A stretch of DNA of 39,423 bases from an uncultured Rhodospirillales bacterium (GCA_903923205.1 CAIXXC010000488.1:1-39423), one strand, 5' to 3'; positions 27,990 to 36,992 are shown, counted from the first letter of the stretch. Notes: a model not told the origin generated them from the sequence alone. Numbers and translations are program-made.

Positions 27990-28694
27990 TCACAAGCCTC
28001 CGGTGCCTTCGAGGAATTCGAGCACCAATTTTGGACCGACATAGTATTTGGCCAGGGGAATTATCGTCTTTATCGGATGCCCGCTGGCGATGCCTACCTT
28101 CGTCAATTCCATTTTCCGGCTCATGATGCCCAGAAGGCAGCCAGTATTTTTATCGAATACGGCGGATCCGGAATTCCCGGTGCTGTAGACATCAGCGATA
28201 AGGGTGTTGAATTTCGCAATCACGATCGGGGGGAATATCCCGGGTGGTATGACGGATGACGAGACGATATGGGACTGCGAAATCTGTTTTGGGGTAACCA
28301 CCAGAACGGGTGTGCCGATATCCGGATCGTCGTCACAGATTGAGAGTTTCGGCAGCGCGCGAAGCGCCTTCGGCAGGGCCTTGACGTCGACTTGCAACAG
28401 CGAAAGATCGACGTCTTCGAAACGACCCTGCTTAAGCCGGGTCGTTGGCAGGGTGACGCCCGCAATATCCACAACCGGCGACGGATGGCCGATCGTTCCT
28501 GCGACATGCGATGCCGTCAGAATGCGACCATCGCCCAGATAGACGGCGTTACCAACCCAGCGATGAAAGGGCAGTTTGACGAGGGTCGCGGCGTAGGCCT
28601 GCAACTCGGCGGGGGGTGGACTTCCTGTGGCGGACCCGGGCAGCGACAGGATGAGCCAGCAAAACACGATCGCGACGCTAGTTTGACGAAACAT
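27990..28694 (-). CDS. Secreted trypsin-like serine protease
   Basis: A 234-residue chymotrypsin-fold protease with an N-terminal signal peptide (about 1-25). The full catalytic triad is visible: His63 in ILTASHVAG, Asp96 in DVDLSLL and Ser175 in GNSGSAVF. There is no PDZ or membrane domain after the protease domain, unlike DegP. The ATG at 28694 is chosen over an adjacent TTG. It is convergent with the XRE-cupin gene (seven bases apart) and divergent from the exopolysaccharide cluster. Substrate unknown; a periplasmic or extracellular location is likely. Confidence 0.87.
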   Translation of the reverse strand: MFRQTSVAIVFCWLILSLPGSATGSPPPAELQAYAATLVKLPFHRWVGNAVYLGDGRILTASHVAGTIGHPSPVVDIAGVTLPTTRLKQGRFEDVDLSLLQVDVKALPKALRALPKLSICDDDPDIGTPVLVVTPKQISQSHIVSSSVIPPGIFPPIVIAKFNTLIADVYSTGNSGSAVFDKNTGCLLGIMSRKMELTKVGIASGHPIKTIIPLAKYYVGPKLVLEFLEGTGGL

Positions 28695-29271
28695 CAATAA
28701 ATTCCATTCATGATGGTATCCGGGAAGGCTGCACCAATTGAAGGGGTTTGACGTGACCTTGTTGCGAGGCGGAGCGTGACGATATTAGCCTACCGGCCGT
28801 GAACGAATTCGTGATAAATCTGCAAAGCAAGGGTATTTTGGGGTCGTCTTTGTAGTTCTCTTCTCCCCGGATTTGACCTGCTTAATGGCCCTCGGAAGTG
28901 GCATGCGGGAGATCATATCGGCGGCACTCTCGCGCTGAAGCGTTAAATGCGGCAATCATCGACTTTTGGATTGCAAGCGCCGCTTAGGACCGCCTCGCCT
29001 GTCCTTCCCCTGTACTCCTGCAGCTTAAAACTCGACATTGCCTCGATGGAGGATGGGCAGCTGTTTATGCATCTATTCGTGACGACAAGCATGGGCATTT
29101 ACGTATTATAAACCAGATATGTTTGAATAAGGTGTAAAGGTGATCTGAAACTGCTAAGTTATCTGTCGACTGCCCTCCGTGGAAGCATGAGACAATAAAC
29201 TTCGATTATTTTGACTGCCGTGTTGCGCTCATAGGTATTCGTGCTGAACTTGATTTTAAGGGTTATGTGCA
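28695..29271. promoter_or_regulatory. Long gene-free region upstream of the exopolysaccharide cluster
   Basis: These 577 bases separate the protease gene from the Wzz-like gene and are more AT-rich than their surroundings. No convincing coding frame, tRNA or small-RNA structure is seen. A TTGACT hexamer lies at 29211-29216 without a good -10 at the right distance, and an AAGGG ribosome binding site for the Wzz-like gene is at 29257-29261. The length suggests a controlled promoter for the cluster, but no known operator or sigma-54 site was recognised. Confidence 0.4.
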
Positions 29272-31044
29272 ATGGAAAATGTCGGGCTTCGTGAGTATTT
29301 GGCGGTTTTGGGACGGAGAAAAACGGCGTTTTTTACGACTGCTTTCATAATCTTCGCCGCATCTATTGCGTTCGCCTATTTGTGGCCGCCCACCTATCGC
29401 GCTATCGGCACAATCCAGATTGCACAACCGGACATCCCCCCCGACCTTACTCTGCCCACGGGTGAGACGGTCTCGGATGCCGTACAAGTCTTCGCAGACC
29501 AGAGGATACAGCAGATTCAGCAGAAGATTGTTGCATCGGCTAACCTTGTGGACATCATCACGAAATTTAATCTTTACCCTGATCAAAGAAAAATCGAGCC
29601 GCTTCAAGAAGTCGTGCTCAAAATGCAGAAGTCAATTAAGCTTGATCTCGTTAGTGCGGATCTCGCCAATCCAGGTGCCGCGAGTAAGTTGACGCCCGGG
29701 CAACTCGCCGCGATCGCCTTCACCCTAAGCTTTGACTATCGCGAACCGTTAGTAGCCCAACAGGTTGCGAATGAGTTGATTACCCGCTTCCTTGACGAGG
29801 ACTTGAAGCAGCGCAGCCAATCTTCAAAGGCGGCGTCAGACTTTATCGCCGTGCAGGCCGCGCAGTTGGAACAGCAGCTTGCCGAACAGGAAAAGCAACT
29901 GGCTAAGTTCCGTGATCAGCATGCTGGTGGGCAGCCGGAGGACCTGCCGTTCAACATGCAGGGCGCGGCACAGATGTCTCAGAACGTCGACAACATGACC
30001 CAGCAGCTTGCTGCGCTTGACCAGCAACGTGCCGACATGCAGGGCAAACTCGCAACAACCGAACCTTACGCCACGGTCGCCTCGGAAGGTCAGCCGCTCA
30101 CATCGCCGCAGACGATGCTGCGGGCGCTACAATTTCAGTACACGACATTGCTGGGTCGCTATGGGATCAATCACCCCGATGTGGTTAAGCTCCGACGCCA
30201 GATCGAGGCCCTGCATGCCATGGATGGCAGCGGCACCGACACCGCCAATATTGGTGCCAAAGTCGCGGATCTCCAGGGCAAGCTTGCTGTGGCAGAAAAG
30301 AACTACGGCCCGAACCATCCCGATGTTCAGTCCCTGCGGCGGCAGATCGCGCATCTGCAGAATCAAAAGGGACTTTTGTCCCCAACCAATCAGGACAAGC
30401 TGAATGTCCGCGACGCCGATAATCCCGACTACGTCGTGCTCCAGTATCAGCTCAAGTCGATCGATGGTCAGTACAAGTCTATGCTCGAGCAGCGTGACGT
30501 GGCCCGGGCTCAGTACGAACATTACCAGCAGCTGATTGCTGAAACTCCCGCCGTCCAAAGGGAATATGCGGCCCTGTCGCGCGACTATGACAATGCCCAG
30601 CTTCGCTACAGGGAACTAAAGGAAAAGAAGTTGTCTGCTGATATGAATCAGCAAATGGAGCAGGGTCGTCAGGGTGAACGGCTTGAGGTTATCGATTCGC
30701 CGGAACTGCCACTGCGTCCGCATTTCCCTCCGCAGCCAATTGTCCTTGCCATCGGTTTCGTCCTATCTATCTTCGGTGGCCTGGGCGGCGTGCAATTCCG
30801 GGAAGCGATGAGCGGCGCGGTTCACGGAACCCAGCACCTGACGGAACTGATCGGCGCGCCCCCGCTTGTCGCCGTGCCTACAATCTACAGCCAAAGCGAC
30901 ATCCAGAAGAGGCGCAGGAATCGCAACGTTGCAATTGTGGGAAGTGTTGTATTTTTGGCTGCGCTGCTTTTATTTTACAACTACTTCGTCACTCCGCTCG
31001 ACGTGCTTTGGAGCGTGATTGCGCTCAAGCTCGGGCTCACTTGA
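29272..31044 (+). CDS. Wzz/GNVR-type polysaccharide chain-length protein
   Basis: Inner-membrane polysaccharide co-polymerase that sets exopolysaccharide chain length. The 590-residue protein has a transmembrane segment near 18-37, a long periplasmic coiled-coil part (about 190-470) and a second hydrophobic stretch near 492-512, with another near 548-570. Two copies of YGxNHPDVxxLRRQIxxL lie at 297-314 and 345-362. The length and repeats match the subfamily found at PEP-CTERM/exosortase loci. It starts the plus-strand cluster; the kinase-like ATPase that normally partners such proteins is next, starting 25 bases after its stop. Confidence 0.9.
   Translation: MENVGLREYLAVLGRRKTAFFTTAFIIFAASIAFAYLWPPTYRAIGTIQIAQPDIPPDLTLPTGETVSDAVQVFADQRIQQIQQKIVASANLVDIITKFNLYPDQRKIEPLQEVVLKMQKSIKLDLVSADLANPGAASKLTPGQLAAIAFTLSFDYREPLVAQQVANELITRFLDEDLKQRSQSSKAASDFIAVQAAQLEQQLAEQEKQLAKFRDQHAGGQPEDLPFNMQGAAQMSQNVDNMTQQLAALDQQRADMQGKLATTEPYATVASEGQPLTSPQTMLRALQFQYTTLLGRYGINHPDVVKLRRQIEALHAMDGSGTDTANIGAKVADLQGKLAVAEKNYGPNHPDVQSLRRQIAHLQNQKGLLSPTNQDKLNVRDADNPDYVVLQYQLKSIDGQYKSMLEQRDVARAQYEHYQQLIAETPAVQREYAALSRDYDNAQLRYRELKEKKLSADMNQQMEQGRQGERLEVIDSPELPLRPHFPPQPIVLAIGFVLSIFGGLGGVQFREAMSGAVHGTQHLTELIGAPPLVAVPTIYSQSDIQKRRRNRNVAIVGSVVFLAALLLFYNYFVTPLDVLWSVIALKLGLT
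30160..30213 (+). repeat. YGxNHPDV repeat, copy 1 (coding)
   Basis: Codes YGINHPDVVKLRRQIEAL, residues 297-314 of the Wzz-like protein. The matching copy lies 144 bases (48 residues) downstream. The DNA of the two copies has diverged, so the duplication is old. Confidence 0.8.
30304..30357 (+). repeat. YGxNHPDV repeat, copy 2 (coding)
   Basis: Codes YGPNHPDVQSLRRQIAHL, residues 345-362 of the Wzz-like protein. QGKLA also precedes both copies, so the repeated unit is longer than the core motif. Confidence 0.8.
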
Positions 31045-31069
31045 TTTCATTGGCCGGGAGAATTTAATC

Positions 31070-31936
31070 GTGGATAGGCTTGAAAAAGCGCTTGAAAAGG
31101 CCCGTGAACAACGTCAGGGCGCCCTTGGTGGCGCACCGCCGGCTGTGACGTCGCAGCCGGCAGCCACCGACTCGCCGGTGAGTTCCGCGCCTGATACCGT
31201 CGCGCGGGGCGATGGCTCGTCTGTGTCCGGTCGACCGGAAACAGCATCGGGTTCGCGAAAAATTACTCTGTCGGATGCGGCTCTGGAAGAGCACCGTATC
31301 ATCGCGCGTATGGGGCGAGATCCGAATGCCGACATTTTTCGCATTTTGCGAACAAAGGTGCTGCATTTGCTGGCGCAGAATAACTTTCGCTCGATTGCAG
31401 TGACGAGCGCCAATTATGGCGACGGCAAGAGCACGATTGCCACGAATCTTGCTCTCAGCCTTGCGCTTGACGTGAAGCAGACAGTCTGCCTGGTCGATCT
31501 CGATTTTCGTCGACCGAATGTACACAACATTCTTGGGTTGTCTCCGGATGTCGGGCTTGGTGACTATCTCCTTGCCAACACACCCGTCTCGGACTGCATG
31601 ATCCGCCCCGCCGACCGGCTTGTCGTTTTGCCGACGAGTCGCGCGCTGGAGAATTCGTCAGAGACCCTGGCCACGCCGAAAATGATGGCACTCGCCAAAG
31701 AGTTGAAAACACGGTACCCGGACCGTATCATTATCTACGATATGCCCCCGCTTTTGGCGCAGGACGATACCATTGCGTTCCTGCCCAATGTCGATGGCGT
31801 CATCCTGGTCGTGCAGGATGGTGTTTGCCAGGTGAGTGACCTGCGTCAGTGCATGCATTATCTCGAAGGCCATACTCTGATCGGTACCGTGTTGAATAAA
31901 TCTTATGAACGCAGCTTCAACCGTAAAAGCCCCTGA
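31070..31936 (+). CDS. BY-kinase/CpsD-like ATPase of exopolysaccharide locus
   Basis: Cytoplasmic P-loop ATPase that works with the Wzz-like protein to control polysaccharide export. The start is GTG 31070, nine bases after GGGAG; an in-frame ATG at 31019 lies inside the upstream gene. The 288-residue protein has a low-complexity Ala/Ser/Pro linker (20-62), Walker A SANYGDGKST (113-122), Walker A' LVDLDFRRP (141-149) and the Walker B-like IIIYDMPP. The C-terminus has a single Tyr (KSYERSFNRKSP) rather than the tyrosine cluster of classical BY-kinases. This fits the PEP-CTERM-locus tyrosine-kinase subfamily; kinase activity itself is not proven by sequence. Confidence 0.88.
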   Translation: MDRLEKALEKAREQRQGALGGAPPAVTSQPAATDSPVSSAPDTVARGDGSSVSGRPETASGSRKITLSDAALEEHRIIARMGRDPNADIFRILRTKVLHLLAQNNFRSIAVTSANYGDGKSTIATNLALSLALDVKQTVCLVDLDFRRPNVHNILGLSPDVGLGDYLLANTPVSDCMIRPADRLVVLPTSRALENSSETLATPKMMALAKELKTRYPDRIIIYDMPPLLAQDDTIAFLPNVDGVILVVQDGVCQVSDLRQCMHYLEGHTLIGTVLNKSYERSFNRKSP

Positions 31937-32012
31937 GCCAAACCATCCCCAAGCCTAAAAATAGGGTGGGATAAATATGCTTACGATTGCGATGACACTG
32001 GAGTAGCAAGAC

Positions 32013-32036
32013 CGGTTCGATGACCTCGTCGAACCG
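32013..32036 (+). promoter_or_regulatory. Perfect 8-bp hairpin between the kinase and AAA genes
   Basis: CGGTTCGA (32013-32020) and TCGAACCG (32029-32036) form a perfect stem with an eight-base loop, 34 bases before the AAA ATPase start. There is no T run after it, so it may be an RNA stability or processing element, or an operator, rather than a terminator. Confidence 0.4.
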
Positions 32037-32070
32037 ATCGACTCCTGGGTATCTGACCTGGAAATGCTAT

Positions 32071-32955
32071 ATGTACGAGCAATTTTATGGGCTGCGCGAG
32101 AAACCGTTCGCGCTCCTTCCTGATGCCGAATTCCTCTATCTCAGTTCTCGACATCGTCGGGCCCTGAGCTTGCTGGATTACGGCATCGCGGCGCGCGCTG
32201 GGTTTGTCGTGATCACCGGAGAGGTCGGTACTGGAAAGACCACGATCCTGCGGCGGTTTCTCCGCAAGACGGATGCCAGTCTTACTGTCGGCCTTGTCAC
32301 GAATGCGAGCGCAGCGCATCAGGGAATGCTGGACTGGGTATCGACCGCTTTCGACCTTGCCCATCAGGGGCGGGACCACATCACCCTTTATAACCAGTTC
32401 GTTGATTTTCTGATCGCGCAATACAGCGCTGGAAAACGCACGGTTCTCGTCGTCGATGAGGCTCAAAACCTTACAGTTCAGATGCTTGAAGATCTGCGGA
32501 TGCTGTCGAACGTGAATAATGAAAAGGATGCGCTGCTCCAGATAGTTCTCGTCGGACAACCGGAACTCCTGGAAACGCTCAATCGTCAGGAATTACGGCA
32601 GTTTGCGCAGCGCATTTCCGTCCATTACCATCTTCAGCCGCTGGGCGCGGCCGAGACCGTCGCTTATATCCGCCATCGTCTGAGCGTGGTCGGCGGGGAG
32701 CCGGCGTTATTCGACGATCAGGCGTGTGCCGCGATTCATTATTTCAGTGGCGGCGTGCCGCGTCTTACGAATCTTCTCTGTGATCTGGCGCTGACATACG
32801 GGTTTGCCGACGAGGCCAATCCGGTGTCGATCGATACAGTAATCGACGTCGTCATGGATCGAAACCAATCGGGACTGACCGCTTTTAGGCCGATCCCCGA
32901 TGCGCTTGATCGAGACGGCATCAAGGCGCTGATCTCGCAACCAATGCCGAACTAA
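32071..32955 (+). CDS. ExeA-like AAA ATPase of exosortase/EPS locus
   Basis: A 294-residue ATPase of the general-secretion ExeA-like group, the type repeatedly found in PEP-CTERM loci. The start is ATG 32071 (MYEQFYGLREKPFALLPDAE), the typical N-terminus; an earlier ATG at 32020 falls in a hairpin and would add 17 unrelated residues. Walker A GEVGTGKTT is at 50-58, Walker B VLVVDEAQ at 125-132 and a sensor-like VGQPEL at 161-166. It lacks the C-terminal peptidoglycan-binding or membrane part of full ExeA. Its exact role in polysaccharide or protein export is unknown. Confidence 0.9.
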   Translation: MYEQFYGLREKPFALLPDAEFLYLSSRHRRALSLLDYGIAARAGFVVITGEVGTGKTTILRRFLRKTDASLTVGLVTNASAAHQGMLDWVSTAFDLAHQGRDHITLYNQFVDFLIAQYSAGKRTVLVVDEAQNLTVQMLEDLRMLSNVNNEKDALLQIVLVGQPELLETLNRQELRQFAQRISVHYHLQPLGAAETVAYIRHRLSVVGGEPALFDDQACAAIHYFSGGVPRLTNLLCDLALTYGFADEANPVSIDTVIDVVMDRNQSGLTAFRPIPDALDRDGIKALISQPMPN

Positions 32956-32981
32956 TCCTGCTGGAGGCCTCGCGTATCCCA

Positions 32982-35372
32982 ATGACATTTCGGATGAAGC
33001 TGCGGTTTATGACCGTTTTGGCTGGCGGGCTCCTGCTGCAGGCCTGCGATAGCAAGCACGATCGTGAGGTGAAATACCTCGAACACGGCAAAGAACTGTT
33101 GGCTCAGGGCGACTATGATCGGGCACAGATCGAATTCAAGAATGCTGCGCGTATCAACCCGACCGATGCTGAACCAAGATATTATCTCGGTGTCGTTCGC
33201 GAAAGTGAAGGCGATCTCAACAACGCCTTCGTGGCATTCTCTGTAGCGGTGCAACAGAATCCGCATTTCGATCCTGCGCTCCTGAAACTCGCTCGTTATT
33301 ATTTTTCTGCTGGTCAGACTGACCAAGCCGCGGCCAGGGTCTCGACGGTGCTGGCCGACCAGCCTGACAACGCAGAAGCGCACGGCCTTCAGGCCGCTAT
33401 CTACCTGCGCACAGGGCGCTATGATGATTGCGAGCGTGAGGCTCAGACGGCGCTTAGTCGCGATCCTCAGAGCATCGTGGCCAGGTCGGTTCTTGCAGGT
33501 CTCTATGGCGCCCAGAGCAAGCTCGATACTGCTGCCAAGGTCTTGGACGACGGCATCGACCTTAACAAGGCAGATGTCTCCCTGGTCTTGTTAAAGGCAC
33601 AGTTGTTTCAGAAATACCCGAGTCCGAGCAAGGTCGATGAGGCCTATAAGACGCTTCTCGAACGTCGCCCTGTCGATGCCAGTTTCCGCGATCAGGTTGC
33701 AAAGCATTATGTCTTCAAGAAGGATCTTGATGCTGCCGAGAGCGTGCTGCGCGATGGCGTCCGTCTTGCACCGAACGACAAGATGATGAAGCAGGAACTG
33801 ATCGTGCTTTTGAGCGATCTACGAGGCTTGGCTGTTGCCGAGAAAGAGATCCGCAGCTACATGGCGGCGGATCCGCAGAATGACGACTATTATTTCTGGC
33901 TGGCGGAACTCTACGTCAAATATTCGGCGGCTGATCGTGCGATGGCGCTGCTCAACGAATTGGTACAAAAGCGTGGTCTGGAGCAACCAGGGCTTGATGC
34001 CCGGACGACTCTGGCAAGGATCACGTTTCAACACGGTGATTCTGCACTAGCCGGCAAACTCCTGTCGGTCGTGCTGGCTGCCGACCCAGGCAATAAGGAT
34101 GCTCTGTTCGTACGCGCGCGGATTGAATTTGACGAAGGGAAGTTCGAAAGTTCGATATCAGATCTTCGGACGATCTTGCGAAGCGACCCAAATTCAGGAC
34201 CAGCTCTGCAACTCCTGTCGGAAGCGCTTCTGAATGAGGGCCATCTTGATCTGGCGGTCGATACGCTGGGCGCACTGGTTCAGGCCGCACCGACGAATAT
34301 TCCGGCCCGAGTTCGTTTGGCACAGCTCTATCATGCCAACCACGATACAAAGCGGGCACTCGACTCGCTGCATGATCTTGTCAAGGTCGCCCCGAACTAT
34401 AATATTGCGTGGGAGAGCTTGGCGCGGATTGAGATCGATGCCAAGGATTGGGCGGCAGCGGATGCGGCCATTGCAAAGCTCCAAAGCTTTGGCGGGCAGA
34501 CCCAGACCGCGAATTATCTGCGTGGCGAAAGTGCGCGACGCCAGGGCAATATTGATCAGGCCATCGCCTATTTTACCGGGATCGTTAAGGCGGCACCTGA
34601 TTCCGGCCTCGGCGAGCGGGCGCAGGCTGGACTTGTTCAGTGTTACGCGCAGAAGGGTAAGGCGAGCGATGCCTTGGCGACGCTGTCGAGTTTAAATCTT
34701 GACACAGCCTACGCACATACGCTTGCCGGCGAGTTGAATCTCAGTCTACACAAGCCCGCTGATGCAATTCGTGAGTTCCAGCGAGCGATCGAGCAGAAAG
34801 GCAATCGCGCCGATCCCTATATTCAGCTTGCGCGTCAGTATTTCACCACGGGCAAGATCAAAGATGCGGAAGCAGTGCTGAAACAGGGGATTGCCGATGT
34901 CCCTGCTGATCGGCGAACGCGGATGATGCTGGGGGATCTTCAAACCTCGCAGGGCGAATATAACGAAGCGATCCTGAACTATCAGGCCCTGCTCGACATA
35001 GATCCCGGCCTTGATTCTGCGGCCAACAATATCGCTGAGCTGATTGCCGATTATCGCTACACCGACGCAACGGCGCTGGAGCAGGCGCGGCTCGCGGCGG
35101 ATCGGTTCCAAACCTCAAGCAACCCTCTGTTGCTCGACACCGTTGGCTGGGTCTACTTCCGTTTGGGCAAGGTCGAAGAGGCGACAACCTTCCTCGAACG
35201 GGCGGTTGCAGCGGGCAATGTCCCGGCGCAGGTTCATTATCACTACGCGGCGGTGCTGCTCAGGCAGAATAAGAGCGCTAAGGCGAAGCAGGAACTGATC
35301 CTGGCGACCCAAGGCAATACGAAATACCCCGGTATCGACGACGCCAGGCAGTTGCTCGCCGCCCTGCCCTGA
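32982..35372 (+). CDS. TPR-repeat lipoprotein, PrsT-like
   Basis: A 796-residue protein with a lipoprotein signal (LLLQAC, lipid-bearing Cys22) followed by tandem tetratricopeptide repeats over nearly its whole length, for example LLAQGDYDRAQIEFKNAARI. It matches in size and context the PrsT lipoproteins of exosortase/PEP-CTERM loci, thought to act in the periplasm or at the outer membrane during polysaccharide or sorted-protein export. The start at ATG 32982 is uncertain by four codons (another ATG at 32994); GGAGG lies rather far upstream near 32967. It is the last plus-strand gene of the cluster and faces the exosortase gene across a strong hairpin. Confidence 0.88.
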   Translation: MTFRMKLRFMTVLAGGLLLQACDSKHDREVKYLEHGKELLAQGDYDRAQIEFKNAARINPTDAEPRYYLGVVRESEGDLNNAFVAFSVAVQQNPHFDPALLKLARYYFSAGQTDQAAARVSTVLADQPDNAEAHGLQAAIYLRTGRYDDCEREAQTALSRDPQSIVARSVLAGLYGAQSKLDTAAKVLDDGIDLNKADVSLVLLKAQLFQKYPSPSKVDEAYKTLLERRPVDASFRDQVAKHYVFKKDLDAAESVLRDGVRLAPNDKMMKQELIVLLSDLRGLAVAEKEIRSYMAADPQNDDYYFWLAELYVKYSAADRAMALLNELVQKRGLEQPGLDARTTLARITFQHGDSALAGKLLSVVLAADPGNKDALFVRARIEFDEGKFESSISDLRTILRSDPNSGPALQLLSEALLNEGHLDLAVDTLGALVQAAPTNIPARVRLAQLYHANHDTKRALDSLHDLVKVAPNYNIAWESLARIEIDAKDWAAADAAIAKLQSFGGQTQTANYLRGESARRQGNIDQAIAYFTGIVKAAPDSGLGERAQAGLVQCYAQKGKASDALATLSSLNLDTAYAHTLAGELNLSLHKPADAIREFQRAIEQKGNRADPYIQLARQYFTTGKIKDAEAVLKQGIADVPADRRTRMMLGDLQTSQGEYNEAILNYQALLDIDPGLDSAANNIAELIADYRYTDATALEQARLAADRFQTSSNPLLLDTVGWVYFRLGKVEEATTFLERAVAAGNVPAQVHYHYAAVLLRQNKSAKAKQELILATQGNTKYPGIDDARQLLAALP

Positions 35373-35379
35373 CGAAGGG

Positions 35380-35414
35380 CACTTAGGCGTGGCAGTTGGC
35401 GCCACGCTTAAGTG
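35380..35414. terminator. Bidirectional terminator-like hairpin
   Basis: CACTTAGGCGTGGC (35380-35393) pairs with GCCACGCTTAAGTG (35401-35414) through 14 positions with one G-T wobble around a seven-base loop. It lies just after the PrsT-like gene (stop 35372) and just after the stop of the convergent exosortase gene (35430). Neither side has a long T run, but the stem is strong and the place is right for ending both transcripts. Confidence 0.65.
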
Positions 35415-35429
35415 GCGGCGCGGCGAGGC

Positions 35430-36992
35430 CTACAAATAGCTATCGAGCGATGGCGTGGCTGCGTCGAGAAAGTGAGCTAATCTCGCGTCCGCAGCAGCAG
35501 CGTTCTCTTTCGGGCCCACAGGAGTTACGAGCCTGATCAGAGAACCGTCGGAGCGGTTCATCGTTATAGCGTCCACCAAAAGGTACCATTTTGCGGCGTA
35601 TTGATTGGTGATGTCCCGACCACGTTCACTGAACCAATAATAAATCAACGCCGCGCTGCCGCCCCGGTTCACGAGCATTCGGGTGACGAGCAGCGGAGAC
35701 CTGTTCCCTTTGCGGATTACGGCATATGTTGCCGAATCAATGACCTGCCATCCCCCTGCCGGAACACAATTAGAGGGCGAGTGGATCGAACTGTTGAGAT
35801 CTTGTCGATGATAATACGCAATATAAAGGTTGACCGAGCCAGTCTCTTTCGGGCTCACATAGTCCGCTGACCAATAGTCTGTCAGTTTTAGGGCTAGCAC
35901 TATGCTCTTTTCGAACGGCGCTAAACGGCCTTCCCAATCAGCGATGACGATAGGAAACGCTGAAAGCGACGCATGGGGCGGGATCGTTACGGCACGATTT
36001 GAGAAAGCCCCTGTATTCGCGACGAATCCAATGACCATCGCCAATGTCAGGGCCATAATTCCCGATGGAGCGACGCGCGAGCGCTCAGAGAACGGAATCC
36101 GCTGCGGCAGAGAGAGGTAGTGGAAGCGAAACTCACCCGGACGCCCGATCCGACGCAGTACATAGACCTCAAGCATCAGCATAAGGGCGCAGATGAGGAA
36201 AATCGTCCATCCTTCCATCTCATGCAAGACGCCCTGGGCCATTGCGATCCCCCATTTATCGACTGTCACGCCGATCAACGCGATGCGCAGACTGTTCATC
36301 CCGATTGTCAGGGGGACCGAGCTGAGGAAAATAATCAAACGCTTCCACGTGGCGGCCCGGTAAAGGTAGGCGATCAGAAACGCAAAGCTCATCAGCGGGA
36401 AAAGGTAGCGAAGACCGCTACAAGCATCGGCGACTTGAAGCTGTATCCCCCCAAGATCGATGACGTTGCCTTCCTGATAAACGGGCACACCAAGGCCATC
36501 GAGCACCATGACGCCCAGGCTCGAGGAAAGGAGCTGCATTTGCGCCGAAAGGGCCACGAAGATCAGCTGGGGTAGCGGGACCGCGAAGAACAGGCAGATA
36601 AATCCCGGCAGCATCACATTGAGGATCGGAACCCCGAACATCGTCGCACACAGGCCCATGAGCGCAACGATGAAGCCGTACAGAGCGATGACGTCGAAAG
36701 TCGATAGTTCACCGACCACCAGGAGCAACAAGCCGGTGATCAGAACGAGAAGTCCGGCCCAGGAGGCTTTGGGTTCAACGCACTTTTCGATCAGTCGGTG
36801 CCAACAGATCAGCGCCGCGATCGGCGGTAACAGAAAAGCGTGGCTGTATTCTTCTTTCTGCCAATAGCCGATAAGGATCGAAAGAGGGTGTTCGAAGCCG
36901 ATAATCAGCAACAACATCCCCAGGAAAAAAACGACGAGTGGAACAAGGCCGAGAGGAAACCTAATGTTCTGGTCGCTACTCGAAACTGTCAT
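35430..36992 (-). CDS. Exosortase (XrtD-like) fused to EpsI domain
   Basis: Membrane transpeptidase that cuts and re-anchors proteins with a C-terminal sorting signal. The 520-residue protein has about eight transmembrane helices carrying the active-site triad Cys191 (ADACSGLRYLFPL), Arg236 (MNSLRIALIG) and His257 (VLHEMEGW), then a soluble EpsI-type domain (about 320-520) with HSPSNCVPAGGW. EGNVIDLGGIQLQV and the fused EpsI domain recall exosortase D, whose known substrates carry a VPLPA-type C-terminus; the subtype is from memory. ATG 36992 is preferred to a TTG at 37013; neither has a clear ribosome binding site. No candidate substrate is encoded in the window. Confidence 0.9.
   Translation of the reverse strand: MTVSSSDQNIRFPLGLVPLVVFFLGMLLLIIGFEHPLSILIGYWQKEEYSHAFLLPPIAALICWHRLIEKCVEPKASWAGLLVLITGLLLLVVGELSTFDVIALYGFIVALMGLCATMFGVPILNVMLPGFICLFFAVPLPQLIFVALSAQMQLLSSSLGVMVLDGLGVPVYQEGNVIDLGGIQLQVADACSGLRYLFPLMSFAFLIAYLYRAATWKRLIIFLSSVPLTIGMNSLRIALIGVTVDKWGIAMAQGVLHEMEGWTIFLICALMLMLEVYVLRRIGRPGEFRFHYLSLPQRIPFSERSRVAPSGIMALTLAMVIGFVANTGAFSNRAVTIPPHASLSAFPIVIADWEGRLAPFEKSIVLALKLTDYWSADYVSPKETGSVNLYIAYYHRQDLNSSIHSPSNCVPAGGWQVIDSATYAVIRKGNRSPLLVTRMLVNRGGSAALIYYWFSERGRDITNQYAAKWYLLVDAITMNRSDGSLIRLVTPVGPKENAAAADARLAHFLDAATPSLDSYL

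Noticed and set aside
28695-29271. A sigma-54 promoter for the exopolysaccharide cluster, as expected for PrsK/PrsR-controlled loci
   Set aside because: No TGGC-N8-TGC type element with correct spacing was found; the TGGCAT near 28899 lacks the second half.
29272-36992. A PEP-CTERM or VPLPA-CTERM substrate within the locus
   Set aside because: No predicted protein ends in the required motif, hydrophobic helix and basic tail.
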